Of a DNA stretch of 40,332 bases, positions 33,321 to 40,332 are shown piece after piece (the stretch's first letter is position 1; every line of letters starts with the position of its first letter). The stretch is from the NCBI RefSeq assembly GCF_900163835.1, contig NZ_FUKR01000010.1:1-40332 (forward strand), written 5' to 3'. The notes under the pieces are model-generated. The model was not told the origin of the DNA and did not search any database. It was given only the letters and a program-made list of their open reading frames with translations. This DNA comes from Mycetocola reblochoni REB411 (GTDB lineage Bacteria > Actinomycetota > Actinomycetes > Actinomycetales > Microbacteriaceae). A program made the position numbers and the translations under genes.

Positions 33321-34541
33321 GTGAGTCCCCTCCGCATCGCCCTCGTCTGCCTGCACACCTCCCCAGGGACGGAGCCCGGCTCGGGTGACGCGGGAGGGAT
33401 GAACGTCGTCGTGCGACAGCAGGCGCTGGCCCTCGGCGCCCTCGGACACGACGTCGAGATCCTGACCAGGCGCTCGTCCCCGTCGCAGCCGGACGCGATG
33501 GCCGTCGGCGACGGCGTCACCCTGAGGGTGCTCACGGCCGGCCCCGCACGCGAGCTGCCGAAGGGCGAGCACGAGGCGTGGATCGACGCGTTCGGCGATG
33601 CGCTGCGGGGCGAGGGTCCCTGGGACGTCATCCACTCCCATCACTGGTTCTCCGGCATGGCCGCGCTCCCGGTCGCCAGGGAACGCGGCATCCCCCACCT
33701 GCAGAGCTTCCACAGCATCGCCGCGCCGGACCACAGCCCGTTGAGCGACGGCGAGCGGGCCGAATCGCCCGGACGCCTCGCCGGTGAGGCCATGCTGGCG
33801 CGCGCGAGCGACGGCATCGTGGCGGTGAGCACGGCCGAGGCGAGCACCGCCGTCGACCGGCTCGGCGCCGATCCGCGGACGGTGGCGGTGGTCCGGCCCG
33901 GTGTCGACTCGGTCCTGTTCCACCCGGAGGCGGCGGGCGCGGCCCGTCCGCGCGCGGAGTTCGTCGTCGCCGCGCGGTTGCACCCGCTCAAGGGCATCGC
34001 CCTCGCGGTCGAGGCGCTCGCGCTCCTGCCCCGCGCCCTCGGCGCCCACCTCGTGGTCGCGGGCTCCGGGTCGGCCGAGGTTCCCGGCTACCGCACAGAC
34101 CTCGAGGCGGACGCCGCCCGGCTCGGCGTGGCCGACCGGGTCCGCTTCGTCGGCGCCCTGAGCCGCCCCGAGCTCGCCGTCCTGTTCCGCGGGGCGAGCG
34201 CCGTGCTGGTCCCGTCCTACTCCGAGACCTTCGGTCTGGTCGCGACCGAGGCGTCCGCGAGCGGCGTCCCGGTCATCGCCTCGGCGGCGGGCGGCCTCAT
34301 CGAGGCCGTGGACGACGACGCCACCGGCCGGGTCATCGCCGACCGCGACCCCGGGCACTGGGCCGACGCGATGACGACGGTACTCACCGACCTCCCCCGC
34401 GCCGCCCGCTGGGGCGAGGAGGGCAGACGACGAGCGCTCGCGCGGGGCTGGGATGTCTCCGCGGCGGAGCTCGCCGAGACGTACGCCGCCGCCGTCGACG
34501 GGATACCACTCCCCCTCGCCCTGGGGAGGGGGCTGCGATGA
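33321..34541 (+). CDS. mshA: GT4-family glycosyltransferase, MshA-like (mycothiol step 1)
   Basis: A 406-residue GT-B glycosyltransferase. The N-terminal signature EPGSGDAGGMNV matches MshA, the enzyme that adds N-acetylglucosamine to inositol phosphate at the start of mycothiol synthesis. The C-terminal nucleotide-sugar site has the Glu-x7-Glu motif in SETFGLVATEASASGVP near residue 300. The length is close to Corynebacterium MshA (~418). It overlaps the next gene, a deacetylase of MshB type, by 4 nt, which supports the assignment. Other GT4 enzymes of similar sequence exist, so a different sugar acceptor cannot be excluded. Confidence 0.78.
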   Translation: MSPLRIALVCLHTSPGTEPGSGDAGGMNVVVRQQALALGALGHDVEILTRRSSPSQPDAMAVGDGVTLRVLTAGPARELPKGEHEAWIDAFGDALRGEGPWDVIHSHHWFSGMAALPVARERGIPHLQSFHSIAAPDHSPLSDGERAESPGRLAGEAMLARASDGIVAVSTAEASTAVDRLGADPRTVAVVRPGVDSVLFHPEAAGAARPRAEFVVAARLHPLKGIALAVEALALLPRALGAHLVVAGSGSAEVPGYRTDLEADAARLGVADRVRFVGALSRPELAVLFRGASAVLVPSYSETFGLVATEASASGVPVIASAAGGLIEAVDDDATGRVIADRDPGHWADAMTTVLTDLPRAARWGEEGRRRALARGWDVSAAELAETYAAAVDGIPLPLALGRGLR

Positions 34542-35332
34542 CCGTGCCGCCGCTGACCTCCCCCGCCCAGCTCCCCGGCGACCCGTCGCGCGGCGTCCTG
34601 GTGCTCAACGCCCACCCCGACGACGAGACGCTGAGCTCGGGCCCCTTGATCGCGTGGCTCGGGGAGAGAGGCGTCGCCGTCTCCCTCGTGACGGCGACGC
34701 GGGGCGAGCGCGGAGAGATCGTCACCGGCCACGCGGACGCCGTCGCCGCCTCCGGCGGCCTGCGCGCCCACCGTCAGCACGAGCTCGACCTGGCCTGCGC
34801 CGCCCTCGGGATCCGGCGCCGTTTCGTGCTCGGCACGCCCCCCGCGCGCGCCGCGGGGCTGCCGCCGCGCGCGTACTCCGACTCGGGGATGCGCTGGCTC
34901 CGTCCGGGGCTGGCCGGCCCGGCCGCCGACGTCACGGCGGACGCGCTGACCGCCGGCGACGAGGACGAGCAGGTGGCCGATCTGCTCGCGCTCATCGAGC
35001 TGCTGCGGCCCGGGCTGCTCGTCGGAGACGACGAGGCCGGCGGGTACGGCCACCCCGACCACCGGCGCTGCCACCGCCTGCTGCGGGCGGCCTCGGCTCA
35101 CAGCGGGGTCGCCGCGGCCGCCGTCGGCCCGGCGCCGGGAAGCGCTGTGGCCGGCACCTCCGACACCTCCGGTCACTCCGGATCCGTCCTCGTCACGCCC
35201 GACGACGACGGTGCGATCAGGGCGGCGCTGCGCGCCCACGCCAGCCAGCTCACCCTCGACGGCAACGAGGTCGTGCACAGCGGCGGCCAGCGCGAGCCGA
35301 TCACCACCACGGCGGCACTGCGGCCGCTCTGA
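34538..35332 (+). CDS. mshB: PIG-L/LmbE-type deacetylase, MshB-like (mycothiol step 3)
   Basis: A 264-residue zinc deacetylase. The metal site is visible: AHPDDETLSSG (His26, Asp29) and GGYGHPDH near residue 168. SDSGMRW near 108 matches the MshB segment RDSGM. In mycothiol synthesis it removes the acetyl group from GlcNAc-inositol. ATG 34538 overlaps the glycosyltransferase stop (ATGA), so the two are co-translated. It is somewhat shorter than the mycobacterial enzyme (~300). It could instead be an Mca-like amidase, but the fused-operon partner favours MshB. The unit ends in a strong hairpin. Confidence 0.78.
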   Translation: MTVPPLTSPAQLPGDPSRGVLVLNAHPDDETLSSGPLIAWLGERGVAVSLVTATRGERGEIVTGHADAVAASGGLRAHRQHELDLACAALGIRRRFVLGTPPARAAGLPPRAYSDSGMRWLRPGLAGPAADVTADALTAGDEDEQVADLLALIELLRPGLLVGDDEAGGYGHPDHRRCHRLLRAASAHSGVAAAAVGPAPGSAVAGTSDTSGHSGSVLVTPDDDGAIRAALRAHASQLTLDGNEVVHSGGQREPITTTAALRPL

Positions 35333-35333
35333 A

Positions 35334-35381
35334 CGGCGGTGGCCGGCGCCCCGCCCCACGGCGCGACGCCGGCCACCGCCG
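35334..35381. terminator. Strong bidirectional terminator after mshB
   Basis: A perfect 15-bp stem: CGGCGGTGGCCGGCG at 35334-35348 and its complement at 35367-35381, with an 18-nt loop. It lies in the gap between the convergent mshB stop (35332) and the transporter operon stop (35392). Confidence 0.8.
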
Positions 35382-35391
35382 GATGCCCCGC

Positions 35392-36330
35392 CTAGCCGAG
35401 CAGGCCCTTCGAGGTCAGCCAGTCGGTGGCGATCGTCGCCGCGTCCTTCTGGTCGTTGACGCTGGCCGCGTTCAGCGCGATCAGCTCGTCCGTGGTGAGC
35501 GCGGCGTTCACCGGTGCAAGCACATCGGTGACCCTGTCGGCCACCGCGTCGTCGACGACGGGGACGACGTTCTGCGCGAGGAGCAGGTTCTCCGGGTCGT
35601 CGAGCGTCACGAAGTCGCCCCCGGCCAGGTCGGGGTCGGCGCTGTAGATGTCACCCAGCTGGATGTCGTCGTCCAGGATGGCCTGCTTGGTCAACGGTCC
35701 GCCGCTGTCGCCGATCGCGGCGAAGTCGACGTCGACGCCGTAGAGCTCCTTCAGCCCGTCGGGCCCGTACGGGCGGCTCTCCAGCTCGGCGTTGCCGCCG
35801 ACCGTCAGCGTGCCGTCGTAGTCGGCCAGATCGGTGAGGGACGTGATGCCGTTCGCCGAGGAGAACTCCGCCGACACGTTGTACGAGTCGGCGTCCTGCG
35901 CGGGCGCCGCCTCGAGGGCGCTGATGCCGTCGGGCAGCGCGTCGGGGAGCGCCGCGGCGACCTCCTCGCTGCTGCGCAGCTCCGTGTCGGCGTCGTAGAA
36001 CTGCAGCAGGTTGCCGGTGTAGTCGGGGATGAGCTGGATCTCGCCGCTCGTCAGCGCCTCCATGTAGACGTCGCGCTGCCCGATGCGGAAGGACCGCTCG
36101 ACCGTCTGGCCGGAGTCCTCGAGGGCCTGCGCATAGATCTCGGCGATGATCTCGTTCGAGTAGTAGTCCTGGGATCCGATGGTGATCGCGCCCGAGCTCG
36201 AGGCGGTGCTCTCTCCCCCGCCCGACAGGCTGTCGCTCGTCCCGCACGCGGTCAGGGTCACGGCGGTCGCGAGCGCCACCGCTGCTGCTCCGGCGCGCAT
36301 GAGGCGCCGTCTGGTGGATACTGCGGTCAT
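35392..36330 (-). CDS. Osmoprotectant (glycine-betaine type) ABC transporter binding lipoprotein
   Basis: A 312-residue lipoprotein with a signal peptide and lipobox LTAC (Cys near residue 29). The mature part carries ITIGSQDYYSNEIIAEIYAQ and IPDYTGNLLQFYD, typical of the OpuCC/OsmF/ProX type that binds quaternary ammonium compounds in a Tyr-rich box. Related binders also recognise choline, carnitine or ergothioneine, so the ligand is open. ATG 36330 follows GAGGAG by about 8 nt; the longer frame to 36426 precedes the signal peptide and is rejected. It is the last gene of the four-gene operon, overlapping the permease by 4 nt. Confidence 0.88.
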   Translation of the reverse strand: MTAVSTRRRLMRAGAAAVALATAVTLTACGTSDSLSGGGESTASSSGAITIGSQDYYSNEIIAEIYAQALEDSGQTVERSFRIGQRDVYMEALTSGEIQLIPDYTGNLLQFYDADTELRSSEEVAAALPDALPDGISALEAAPAQDADSYNVSAEFSSANGITSLTDLADYDGTLTVGGNAELESRPYGPDGLKELYGVDVDFAAIGDSGGPLTKQAILDDDIQLGDIYSADPDLAGGDFVTLDDPENLLLAQNVVPVVDDAVADRVTDVLAPVNAALTTDELIALNAASVNDQKDAATIATDWLTSKGLLG

Positions 36331-37067
36331 TGTGCTGCTCCTCTCGGGGTGGCCGGACGCCGGTGGCGTCGGCCGCGGGTGGTCTGCGCAGCCCCGCCGG
36401 CGACCCGGACACCCGCGGGGGTGCACAGCCGCTGCAGCAGGGCGAAGAATCCGTCGATGGCGAAGGCGAGCAGCACCACGACGATGGCACCGCCGATCAT
36501 CTCGTCGTAGGAACGCAGCTGAATGCCGCGCTGAAGGTAGATGCCGAGACCGCCGAGGTTGACGTACGCCGCGAGCACCGCGGTCGAGACGATCTGCAGG
36601 GCGGCGCTGCGCACCCCGGCGATGAGCAGCGGCAGGCCGAGCGGCGCCTCGACCCGCAGGGCGACCTGGAGGGGCGTCATGCCGACGGACCGTGCCGCGT
36701 CGACGACCCGGCGATCCACCGACTCGAAGCCGGCGTATGCGCCCGCGAGAATGGGAGGGATGCCGAGAACCACGAAGACGATGGTCGCCGCGACGGGGGC
36801 GTCACCGATGCCGACCAGCAGCGTCAGCACGAACAACAGCCCGAGCGACGGCAGCGCCCTCGCCGCGCCCGACAGGCCGACGGCGAGGTCGCGACCCCGG
36901 CCGGTGTGACCGATCAGGTAGCCGAGGGGGACCGCGATGACGGCCGCGATGACGAGGGCGAGCAGGGTGTACCCCAGGTGCTCGGCCAGGCGCTCGGGCA
37001 GCGGGTTCGGCCCGCTGAGCCGGTCGGGCGAGAACAGCCAGGCGATCCCCTCGAGGAACACACTCAT
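36327..37067 (-). CDS. Osmoprotectant-type ABC transporter permease 2
   Basis: A 246-residue permease with about six membrane segments. It contains RALPSLGLLFVLTL and the docking loop DAARSVGMTPLQVALRVEAPLGLPLLIAG, characteristic of OpuC/ProW-like permeases. The C-terminal 30 residues are basic and Pro/Arg-rich. It overlaps both neighbours by 4 nt (37064-37067 upstream, 36327-36330 downstream). It is half of a heterodimeric permease with the next gene. Confidence 0.9.
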   Translation of the reverse strand: MSVFLEGIAWLFSPDRLSGPNPLPERLAEHLGYTLLALVIAAVIAVPLGYLIGHTGRGRDLAVGLSGAARALPSLGLLFVLTLLVGIGDAPVAATIVFVVLGIPPILAGAYAGFESVDRRVVDAARSVGMTPLQVALRVEAPLGLPLLIAGVRSAALQIVSTAVLAAYVNLGGLGIYLQRGIQLRSYDEMIGGAIVVVLLAFAIDGFFALLQRLCTPAGVRVAGGAAQTTRGRRHRRPATPRGAAQ

Positions 37068-37801
37068 GCGGCTCCTCCCCCTGTCACGGCGTCCTCAGCC
37101 GCGGTGCCCGGGACCTCGGCACGGTGCGCACGCCGCCGGGACGCGCGCCGGGCCGCGCCGGAGGTCCCGCTCACCCGCGCCCAGGGGGTCAGCGCACGGC
37201 CGACGGCCGCGATGACGAGGTCGAGGACGAGCGCGAGGACGACCGTCGCCACGATGCCCGCGACGATCTCCGGCACGATCCCCCTCTGCAGCCCGTCCGT
37301 GAACAGCGAGCCGAGGTTCCGACTGCCCACGAGCGCACCGACGGTCACGAGGCTGACGGTGGACACCGCGACGACGCGGGTCCCCGCGACGATGACCGGG
37401 ACGGCCAGCGGCAGCTCGACCGTCCAGAAGCGGCGCAGCGGTGTGTAGCCCACGGCCATCGCCGACCGGACGACGTCGGCGTCGACCGCGTCGAAGGCGT
37501 CCGCGACGCTGCGGGTCAGCAGGGCGACGCCGTAGAGGCCGAGGGCCACCAGCACGTTGACGTCGGAGAGCACCGGCGTGCCGAGCAGAGGCGGCAGCAG
37601 CGTGATGAGCGCGAGCGAGGGGATCGTGTACAGCAGTCCCACGACGGAGAGCACGCCGCCCCTCAGCCAGCCGACGCGGTGGGCGAGCCTTCCCAGCGGC
37701 ACCGCGACGAGGATGCTCACCACGACGGGGATGAGGCTGAGCCGCAGGTGGACGAGCATCAGGTCCCCGATGAGGCCGAGGTTGGCGAGAATCCAGGTCA
37801 T
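37064..37801 (-). CDS. Osmoprotectant-type ABC transporter permease 1
   Basis: A 245-residue permease with about five to six membrane segments and the docking loop RSAMAVGYTPLRRFWTVELPLAVPVIVAG. Both motifs and length match the OpuC-type partner permease. It overlaps the ATPase stop by 4 nt (37798-37801). The Arg/Ala-rich C-terminus after residue ~210 is probably cytosolic and not conserved. Confidence 0.9.
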   Translation of the reverse strand: MTWILANLGLIGDLMLVHLRLSLIPVVVSILVAVPLGRLAHRVGWLRGGVLSVVGLLYTIPSLALITLLPPLLGTPVLSDVNVLVALGLYGVALLTRSVADAFDAVDADVVRSAMAVGYTPLRRFWTVELPLAVPVIVAGTRVVAVSTVSLVTVGALVGSRNLGSLFTDGLQRGIVPEIVAGIVATVVLALVLDLVIAAVGRALTPWARVSGTSGAARRASRRRAHRAEVPGTAAEDAVTGGGAA

Positions 37802-38637
37802 CGCCGGTCCGAGTGCGCGGGGGTGTCGGCGTCGAGCAGGCCGACCGGTCGGTCGTGCCGGTCGACGACGATGCGGGCGCCGTCCCTCTCGACGACCCGC
37901 AGGCGCCGCTGCCCACTGTCCGCGCCGATGAACCCGGCGACGAAGTCGTCCGCCGGGTGCGCGAGGATCTCGGCTGGCGTGCCCTGCTGGGCGATGACGC
38001 CCCCGGTGCGTAGGATCACGACCCGGTCGCCGAGGAGGAAGGCCTCGTCGATGTCGTGGGTGACGAACACGATCGTCTTCGCCAGCTCTCGGTGCACGCG
38101 GAGGAGCTCCCGCTGCAGCTCCGCCCTGACGATCGGGTCGACGGCTCCGAAGGGCTCGTCCATGAGCAGGATGTTCGGGTCGGAGGCGAGCCCCCTCGCC
38201 ACACCGACGCGCTGCTGCTGGCCGCCGGAGAGCTGCGCCGGGTAGCGCGAGGCCAGGCCGCGGTCGAGCGACACGGTGTCCATCAGCTCGAGCCCGCGGG
38301 CCCTCGCCTGCGCCCTCGGCACCCGGTTCAGCCGGAGCACCGTGGTGATGTTGTCCAGGACGCTGCGGTGCGGAAGCAGCCCTCCGTTCTGCATGACGTA
38401 GCCGATGCGACGCCGCAGCCGGACGGGGTCGAGCGATCCGACGTCCTCGCCGTCGATGCTGACCGTGCCGGCCGTCGGGTCGATCATGCGGTTCACCATC
38501 CGCAACAGCGTGGTCTTGCCACAGCCGGAGGACCCCACGAGGACGGTGATCTCACGCGCGGGGATCGTCAAATCGATCCCGTCGACGGCGGTCGTTCCGT
38601 CGGGATAGGTTTTCCGCACGCCCTCGAACTCGATCAT
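37798..38637 (-). CDS. Osmoprotectant-type ABC transporter ATPase without CBS domains
   Basis: A 279-residue ATPase. Walker A GSSGCGKTT is near residue 36, the Q-loop is MQNGGLLPHRSV, the signature [15 protein letters not shown] is near 137, Walker B is ILLMDEPFGAVD, and the H-loop is VTHDIDEA. MQNGGLLPHRSV is characteristic of OpuCA-like ATPases. Unlike OpuCA or OpuAA (about 380-400 residues) it ends after ~280 and lacks the paired CBS domains that sense ionic strength. It is the first gene of the operon. Control of transport by osmolarity must therefore come from elsewhere, for example transcription. Confidence 0.92.
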   Translation of the reverse strand: MIEFEGVRKTYPDGTTAVDGIDLTIPAREITVLVGSSGCGKTTLLRMVNRMIDPTAGTVSIDGEDVGSLDPVRLRRRIGYVMQNGGLLPHRSVLDNITTVLRLNRVPRAQARARGLELMDTVSLDRGLASRYPAQLSGGQQQRVGVARGLASDPNILLMDEPFGAVDPIVRAELQRELLRVHRELAKTIVFVTHDIDEAFLLGDRVVILRTGGVIAQQGTPAEILAHPADDFVAGFIGADSGQRRLRVVERDGARIVVDRHDRPVGLLDADTPAHSDRR

Positions 38638-38681
38638 GGCTGCTCACTCCCGCCCCGCCGGCGGTCGGGCCGACTCGCCTC

Positions 38682-38726
38682 AGCGTAACGAAGACACCGC
38701 CGCCTGTGACATCACGTTTCATCACG
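38682..38726 (-). promoter_or_regulatory. Promoter and possible operator of the osmoprotectant operon
   Basis: On the minus strand GTCACA is a weak -35, and TACGCT (complement of 38682-38687) is a -10 at 17 nt spacing, 45 nt before the ATPase start. Just upstream are two copies of CATCACG on the plus strand (38710-38716 and 38720-38726) exactly 10 bp apart, that is, one helical turn, plus flanking GTGA/TCAC arms. This looks like an operator. Confidence 0.4.
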
Positions 38727-38742
38727 GCGCGGCGTATGGGCC

Positions 38743-39342
38743 TCACTCGCAGCCGACGCCGTCGCCGTCCCTGTCGAGGTGACGCCCGTAGCCCGGATCG
38801 CCGGAGTACACCGGCGCGGCACCGGCCGCACGCGCCTCCGAGCAGTTCCCGAACGACACCGAGCCGACGTACTCGGCCTGCGGCTCGACGACGTTCGATG
38901 GTGTGGATTCGAGGTCGCTGATGCGCTCCTGATGGCTCTCGATCGTGCGCTTCTGCTCCGCGATCAGGGCCTGGGCCTCCTCCAGCTCGCTGGAGGCGTC
39001 GGCCGCGGACGCCCGTGCCGTTTCCTCGACCGCCTCGACCTCATCCTCGTGTCTCTCCGTCAACGCGACGAGCTCGGCGTCATGGGTGCGTCCCAGTTGT
39101 GCGGTTCGTTCCTCGGAGGCTGCGACGAGCTCTTCGGCCGTGACGAGCCGGTCCTGAACCGCGGCCAGGTCGCGACGGAGCACACCCGACTCACCGTTCG
39201 CCGCCGCGCCGAGCAGCATGCCGACGGCAAGTGCGGCACCCGTGCAGATCAGCGCCAGACGACGCGTGACCCGCGGCCGTTCGCGCGGAATCGGACGCGC
39301 GGTCTCGGCCTCGGCCTCGGATGGAATGGGGGCATGACTCAT
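38743..39342 (-). CDS. Excalibur-domain protein with membrane anchor and coiled coil
   Basis: A 199-residue envelope protein. Residues 1-28 are polar, a single membrane segment lies at about 29-48 (LALICTGAALAVGMLLGAA), residues ~55-150 are a Glu/Ala-rich coiled coil, and residues ~162-199 form an Excalibur calcium-binding domain: NCSEARAAGAAP, then HLDRDGDGVGCE with the DxDxDG loop. The Cys pair in this domain is conserved. It starts at ATG 39342 with AAGGAG upstream. It sits 73 bp downstream of soxR on the same strand. The domain probably faces the outside; role unknown. Confidence 0.85.
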   Translation of the reverse strand: MSHAPIPSEAEAETARPIPRERPRVTRRLALICTGAALAVGMLLGAAANGESGVLRRDLAAVQDRLVTAEELVAASEERTAQLGRTHDAELVALTERHEDEVEAVEETARASAADASSELEEAQALIAEQKRTIESHQERISDLESTPSNVVEPQAEYVGSVSFGNCSEARAAGAAPVYSGDPGYGRHLDRDGDGVGCE

Positions 39343-39415
39343 CGGCTCTCCTTCGGGGACCAGCCCACTCTGGCGAAGTGGTGCCGCGGCGGCCATCCCC
39401 CGTCCGGGGCGGGGC

Positions 39416-39874
39416 CTAGAGCCGGCGGGGCCCCTGGCCGGTCTCGCCGAGCAGGTCACCAGGGTTGAGGAGCGCGCACGCCTTCATGGAGAGGCAGCCG
39501 CAGCCGATGCAGCCGGTGATCTCGGCGTCGAGTTGCTCGATAGCGCGCTTGCGCTCGCGCAACTGCTCACGCCAGAGGCGCGAGGTGTGCTGCCAGGCCT
39601 GGTGCGTCGGGGTCGCATCGAGCGGGATGGTGTCGAACACCTCTTTCACGTCGGCGAGGGGGATCCCGATCCGCTTCGCCACGACCAGGAGCGAGATCCG
39701 CCTGAGCATGTGCCGCGGGTACCGGCGCTGGTTGCCGTCGGTCCTCACCGAGGCGATCAGCCCGAGACGCTCGTAGTAGTGCAGCGCGGACACCGCAACA
39801 CCGGTGCGTTCGCTCACCTCGCCCACGGCGAGCAGGTCGTCGGGGCTCGGCTGCGACGCTCGGGACTCGCCCAT
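39416..39874 (-). CDS. soxR: Redox-sensitive transcriptional activator SoxR
   Basis: A 152-residue MerR-family regulator. The HTH and wing lie at residues ~14-85 (LAVGEVSERTG, LHYYERLGLI, GNQRRYPR). A dimer helix follows. The [2Fe-2S] site CIGCGCLSMKAC has Cys122, 125, 127 and 133 with the CxxCxC-x5-C spacing of SoxR, followed by NPGD. Oxidation of the cluster by redox-cycling drugs turns target promoters on. It is divergent from a ferredoxin gene whose promoter carries a SoxR box. The start ATG 39874 follows GGGAGG. I see no soxS, as expected outside enterobacteria. Confidence 0.95.
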   Translation of the reverse strand: MGESRASQPSPDDLLAVGEVSERTGVAVSALHYYERLGLIASVRTDGNQRRYPRHMLRRISLLVVAKRIGIPLADVKEVFDTIPLDATPTHQAWQHTSRLWREQLRERKRAIEQLDAEITGCIGCGCLSMKACALLNPGDLLGETGQGPRRL

Positions 39875-39895
39875 GATCGACCCACCTCCCTTCGC

Positions 39896-39926
39896 TTGAC
39901 CTCAACCATAGTTGAGGTTTTAGAGT
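39896..39926 (+). promoter_or_regulatory. SoxR-box promoter driving the ferredoxin gene
   Basis: -35 TTGACC at 39896-39901 and -10 TAGAGT at 39921-39926 are 19 bp apart, the over-long spacing used by MerR-family activators. Within the spacer lies the palindrome CCTCAACCATAGTTGAGG (39900-39917), matching the E. coli SoxR box pattern CCTCAA-N6-TTGAGG. It points to the ferredoxin gene 80-90 nt downstream. The same site could control soxR itself. Confidence 0.85.
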
Positions 39927-40014
39927 TGCACTCAGCCCGGTCATCCCGCGACATCGCCGCCCGAGCCGAGCCGCACACCGACCGCACCCGCACACCGACC
40001 GCCGTGGAGGACGC

Positions 40015-40332
40015 ATGACCTATGTGATCGCGTTGCCGTGCGTCGACGTCAAGGACCGTGCCTGCATCGACGAATGCCCCGTCGACTGCATCTACGAGGG
40101 AGAGCGCTCGCTCTACATCCACCCCGATGAGTGCGTGGACTGCGGAGCCTGCGAGCCCGTCTGCCCCGTCGAGGCGATCTACTACGAGGACGACCTGCCC
40201 GAGGAATGGGCCGAGTACTATCGCGCCAACGTCGAGTTCTTCGACGAGATCGGCTCCCCCGGAGGAGCGGCCAAGCTCGGCCCTGTCCCCCACGACCACC
40301 CCCTCATCGCCGCCCTGCCACCCCAGACGGCA
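40015..40332 (+). CDS. fdxA: 7Fe ferredoxin, cut by the window end
   Basis: The 106 visible residues, without stop, correspond to the full family length (~107), so only a few codons are missing. Cys9, Cys17 and Cys50 fit the [3Fe-4S] ligands and Cys21, 40, 43 and 46 the [4Fe-4S] ligands, in the pattern of Azotobacter ferredoxin I shifted by one, with the extra Cys25 also kept. It is an acidic electron carrier. GGAGG precedes ATG 40015 by 4 nt. Its promoter carries a SoxR box, so it is probably induced by redox stress. Confidence 0.92.
   Translation, partial: MTYVIALPCVDVKDRACIDECPVDCIYEGERSLYIHPDECVDCGACEPVCPVEAIYYEDDLPEEWAEYYRANVEFFDEIGSPGGAAKLGPVPHDHPLIAALPPQTA

Noticed and set aside
32250-34358. 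702-codon open frame on the minus strand
   Set aside because: It is antisense to yidC and mshA; no domain is visible and it spans the clear gene boundary.
1-40332. CRISPR array, tRNA, rRNA, IS element or prophage
   Set aside because: No regularly spaced repeats, cloverleaf sequences, transposase or integrase motifs were seen on either strand.

Overview
The window is high-GC chromosomal DNA with dense, mostly housekeeping gene content on both strands. The organism is very probably an actinobacterium of the Micrococcales, possibly Microbacteriaceae. This rests on a GarA/OdhI-type FHA gene next to an FtsR-like MerR gene, adjacent mycothiol-type genes, DUF5997 and DUF6412 genes, frequent GTG starts, and many start codons lying 6-8 nt after a TANNNT -10 box (leaderless). 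I see no tRNA, rRNA, IS element, phage gene or CRISPR array, and no GC island suggesting recent transfer.

Layout. 71-2465: acyl-CoA ligase, then convergent peptide deformylase. 2462-5842: a MinD/ParA-like ATPase with a ~500-residue acidic N-terminal region, translationally coupled to deformylase, head-to-head with a short ParA-type ATPase. 6148-8035: McdR-like MerR, FtsR-like MerR and GarA/OdhI FHA genes (minus strand), without the nuclease gene usually found between the two MerR genes in mycobacteria. 8223-9944: an S4 RNA-binding protein, then a divergent leaderless pair: DUF5997, and a LysR-type effector domain with no HTH.

10096-16808 is a proline-utilisation region: universal stress protein, bifunctional PutA, a divergent LysR regulator and the Na+/proline symporter PutP. 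16970-19251 holds the upper mevalonate pathway (class I HMG-CoA reductase and HMG-CoA synthase), with no kinases nearby. 19439-21862 is a polar amino-acid ABC transporter, with a strong hairpin between the binding-protein and permease genes. 21977-25916 has an LLM oxidoreductase, a six-helix membrane protein, a YchJ protein, DeoC and DedA. 25961-30234 is the SbcC-SbcD nuclease pair, head-to-head with a CPBP protease.

32049-35332 reads uORF, DUF6412, YidC, MshA, MshB in one direction; the last two are consecutive mycothiol-type enzymes. 35392-38637 is a four-gene osmoprotectant-type ABC operon in which every junction overlaps by 4 nt. The right end has an Excalibur protein, SoxR and a divergent 7Fe ferredoxin cut by the window edge. 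The SoxR-ferredoxin promoter carries an 18-bp SoxR-box palindrome inside a 19-bp -35/-10 spacer.

The strongest leads for something undescribed are the SoxR-ferredoxin switch, the DUF5997 plus HTH-less LysR effector pair (possibly a split regulator), and the acidic-tailed MinD-like/ParA pair. All functions are inferred from sequence patterns recognised by eye; no search was run.
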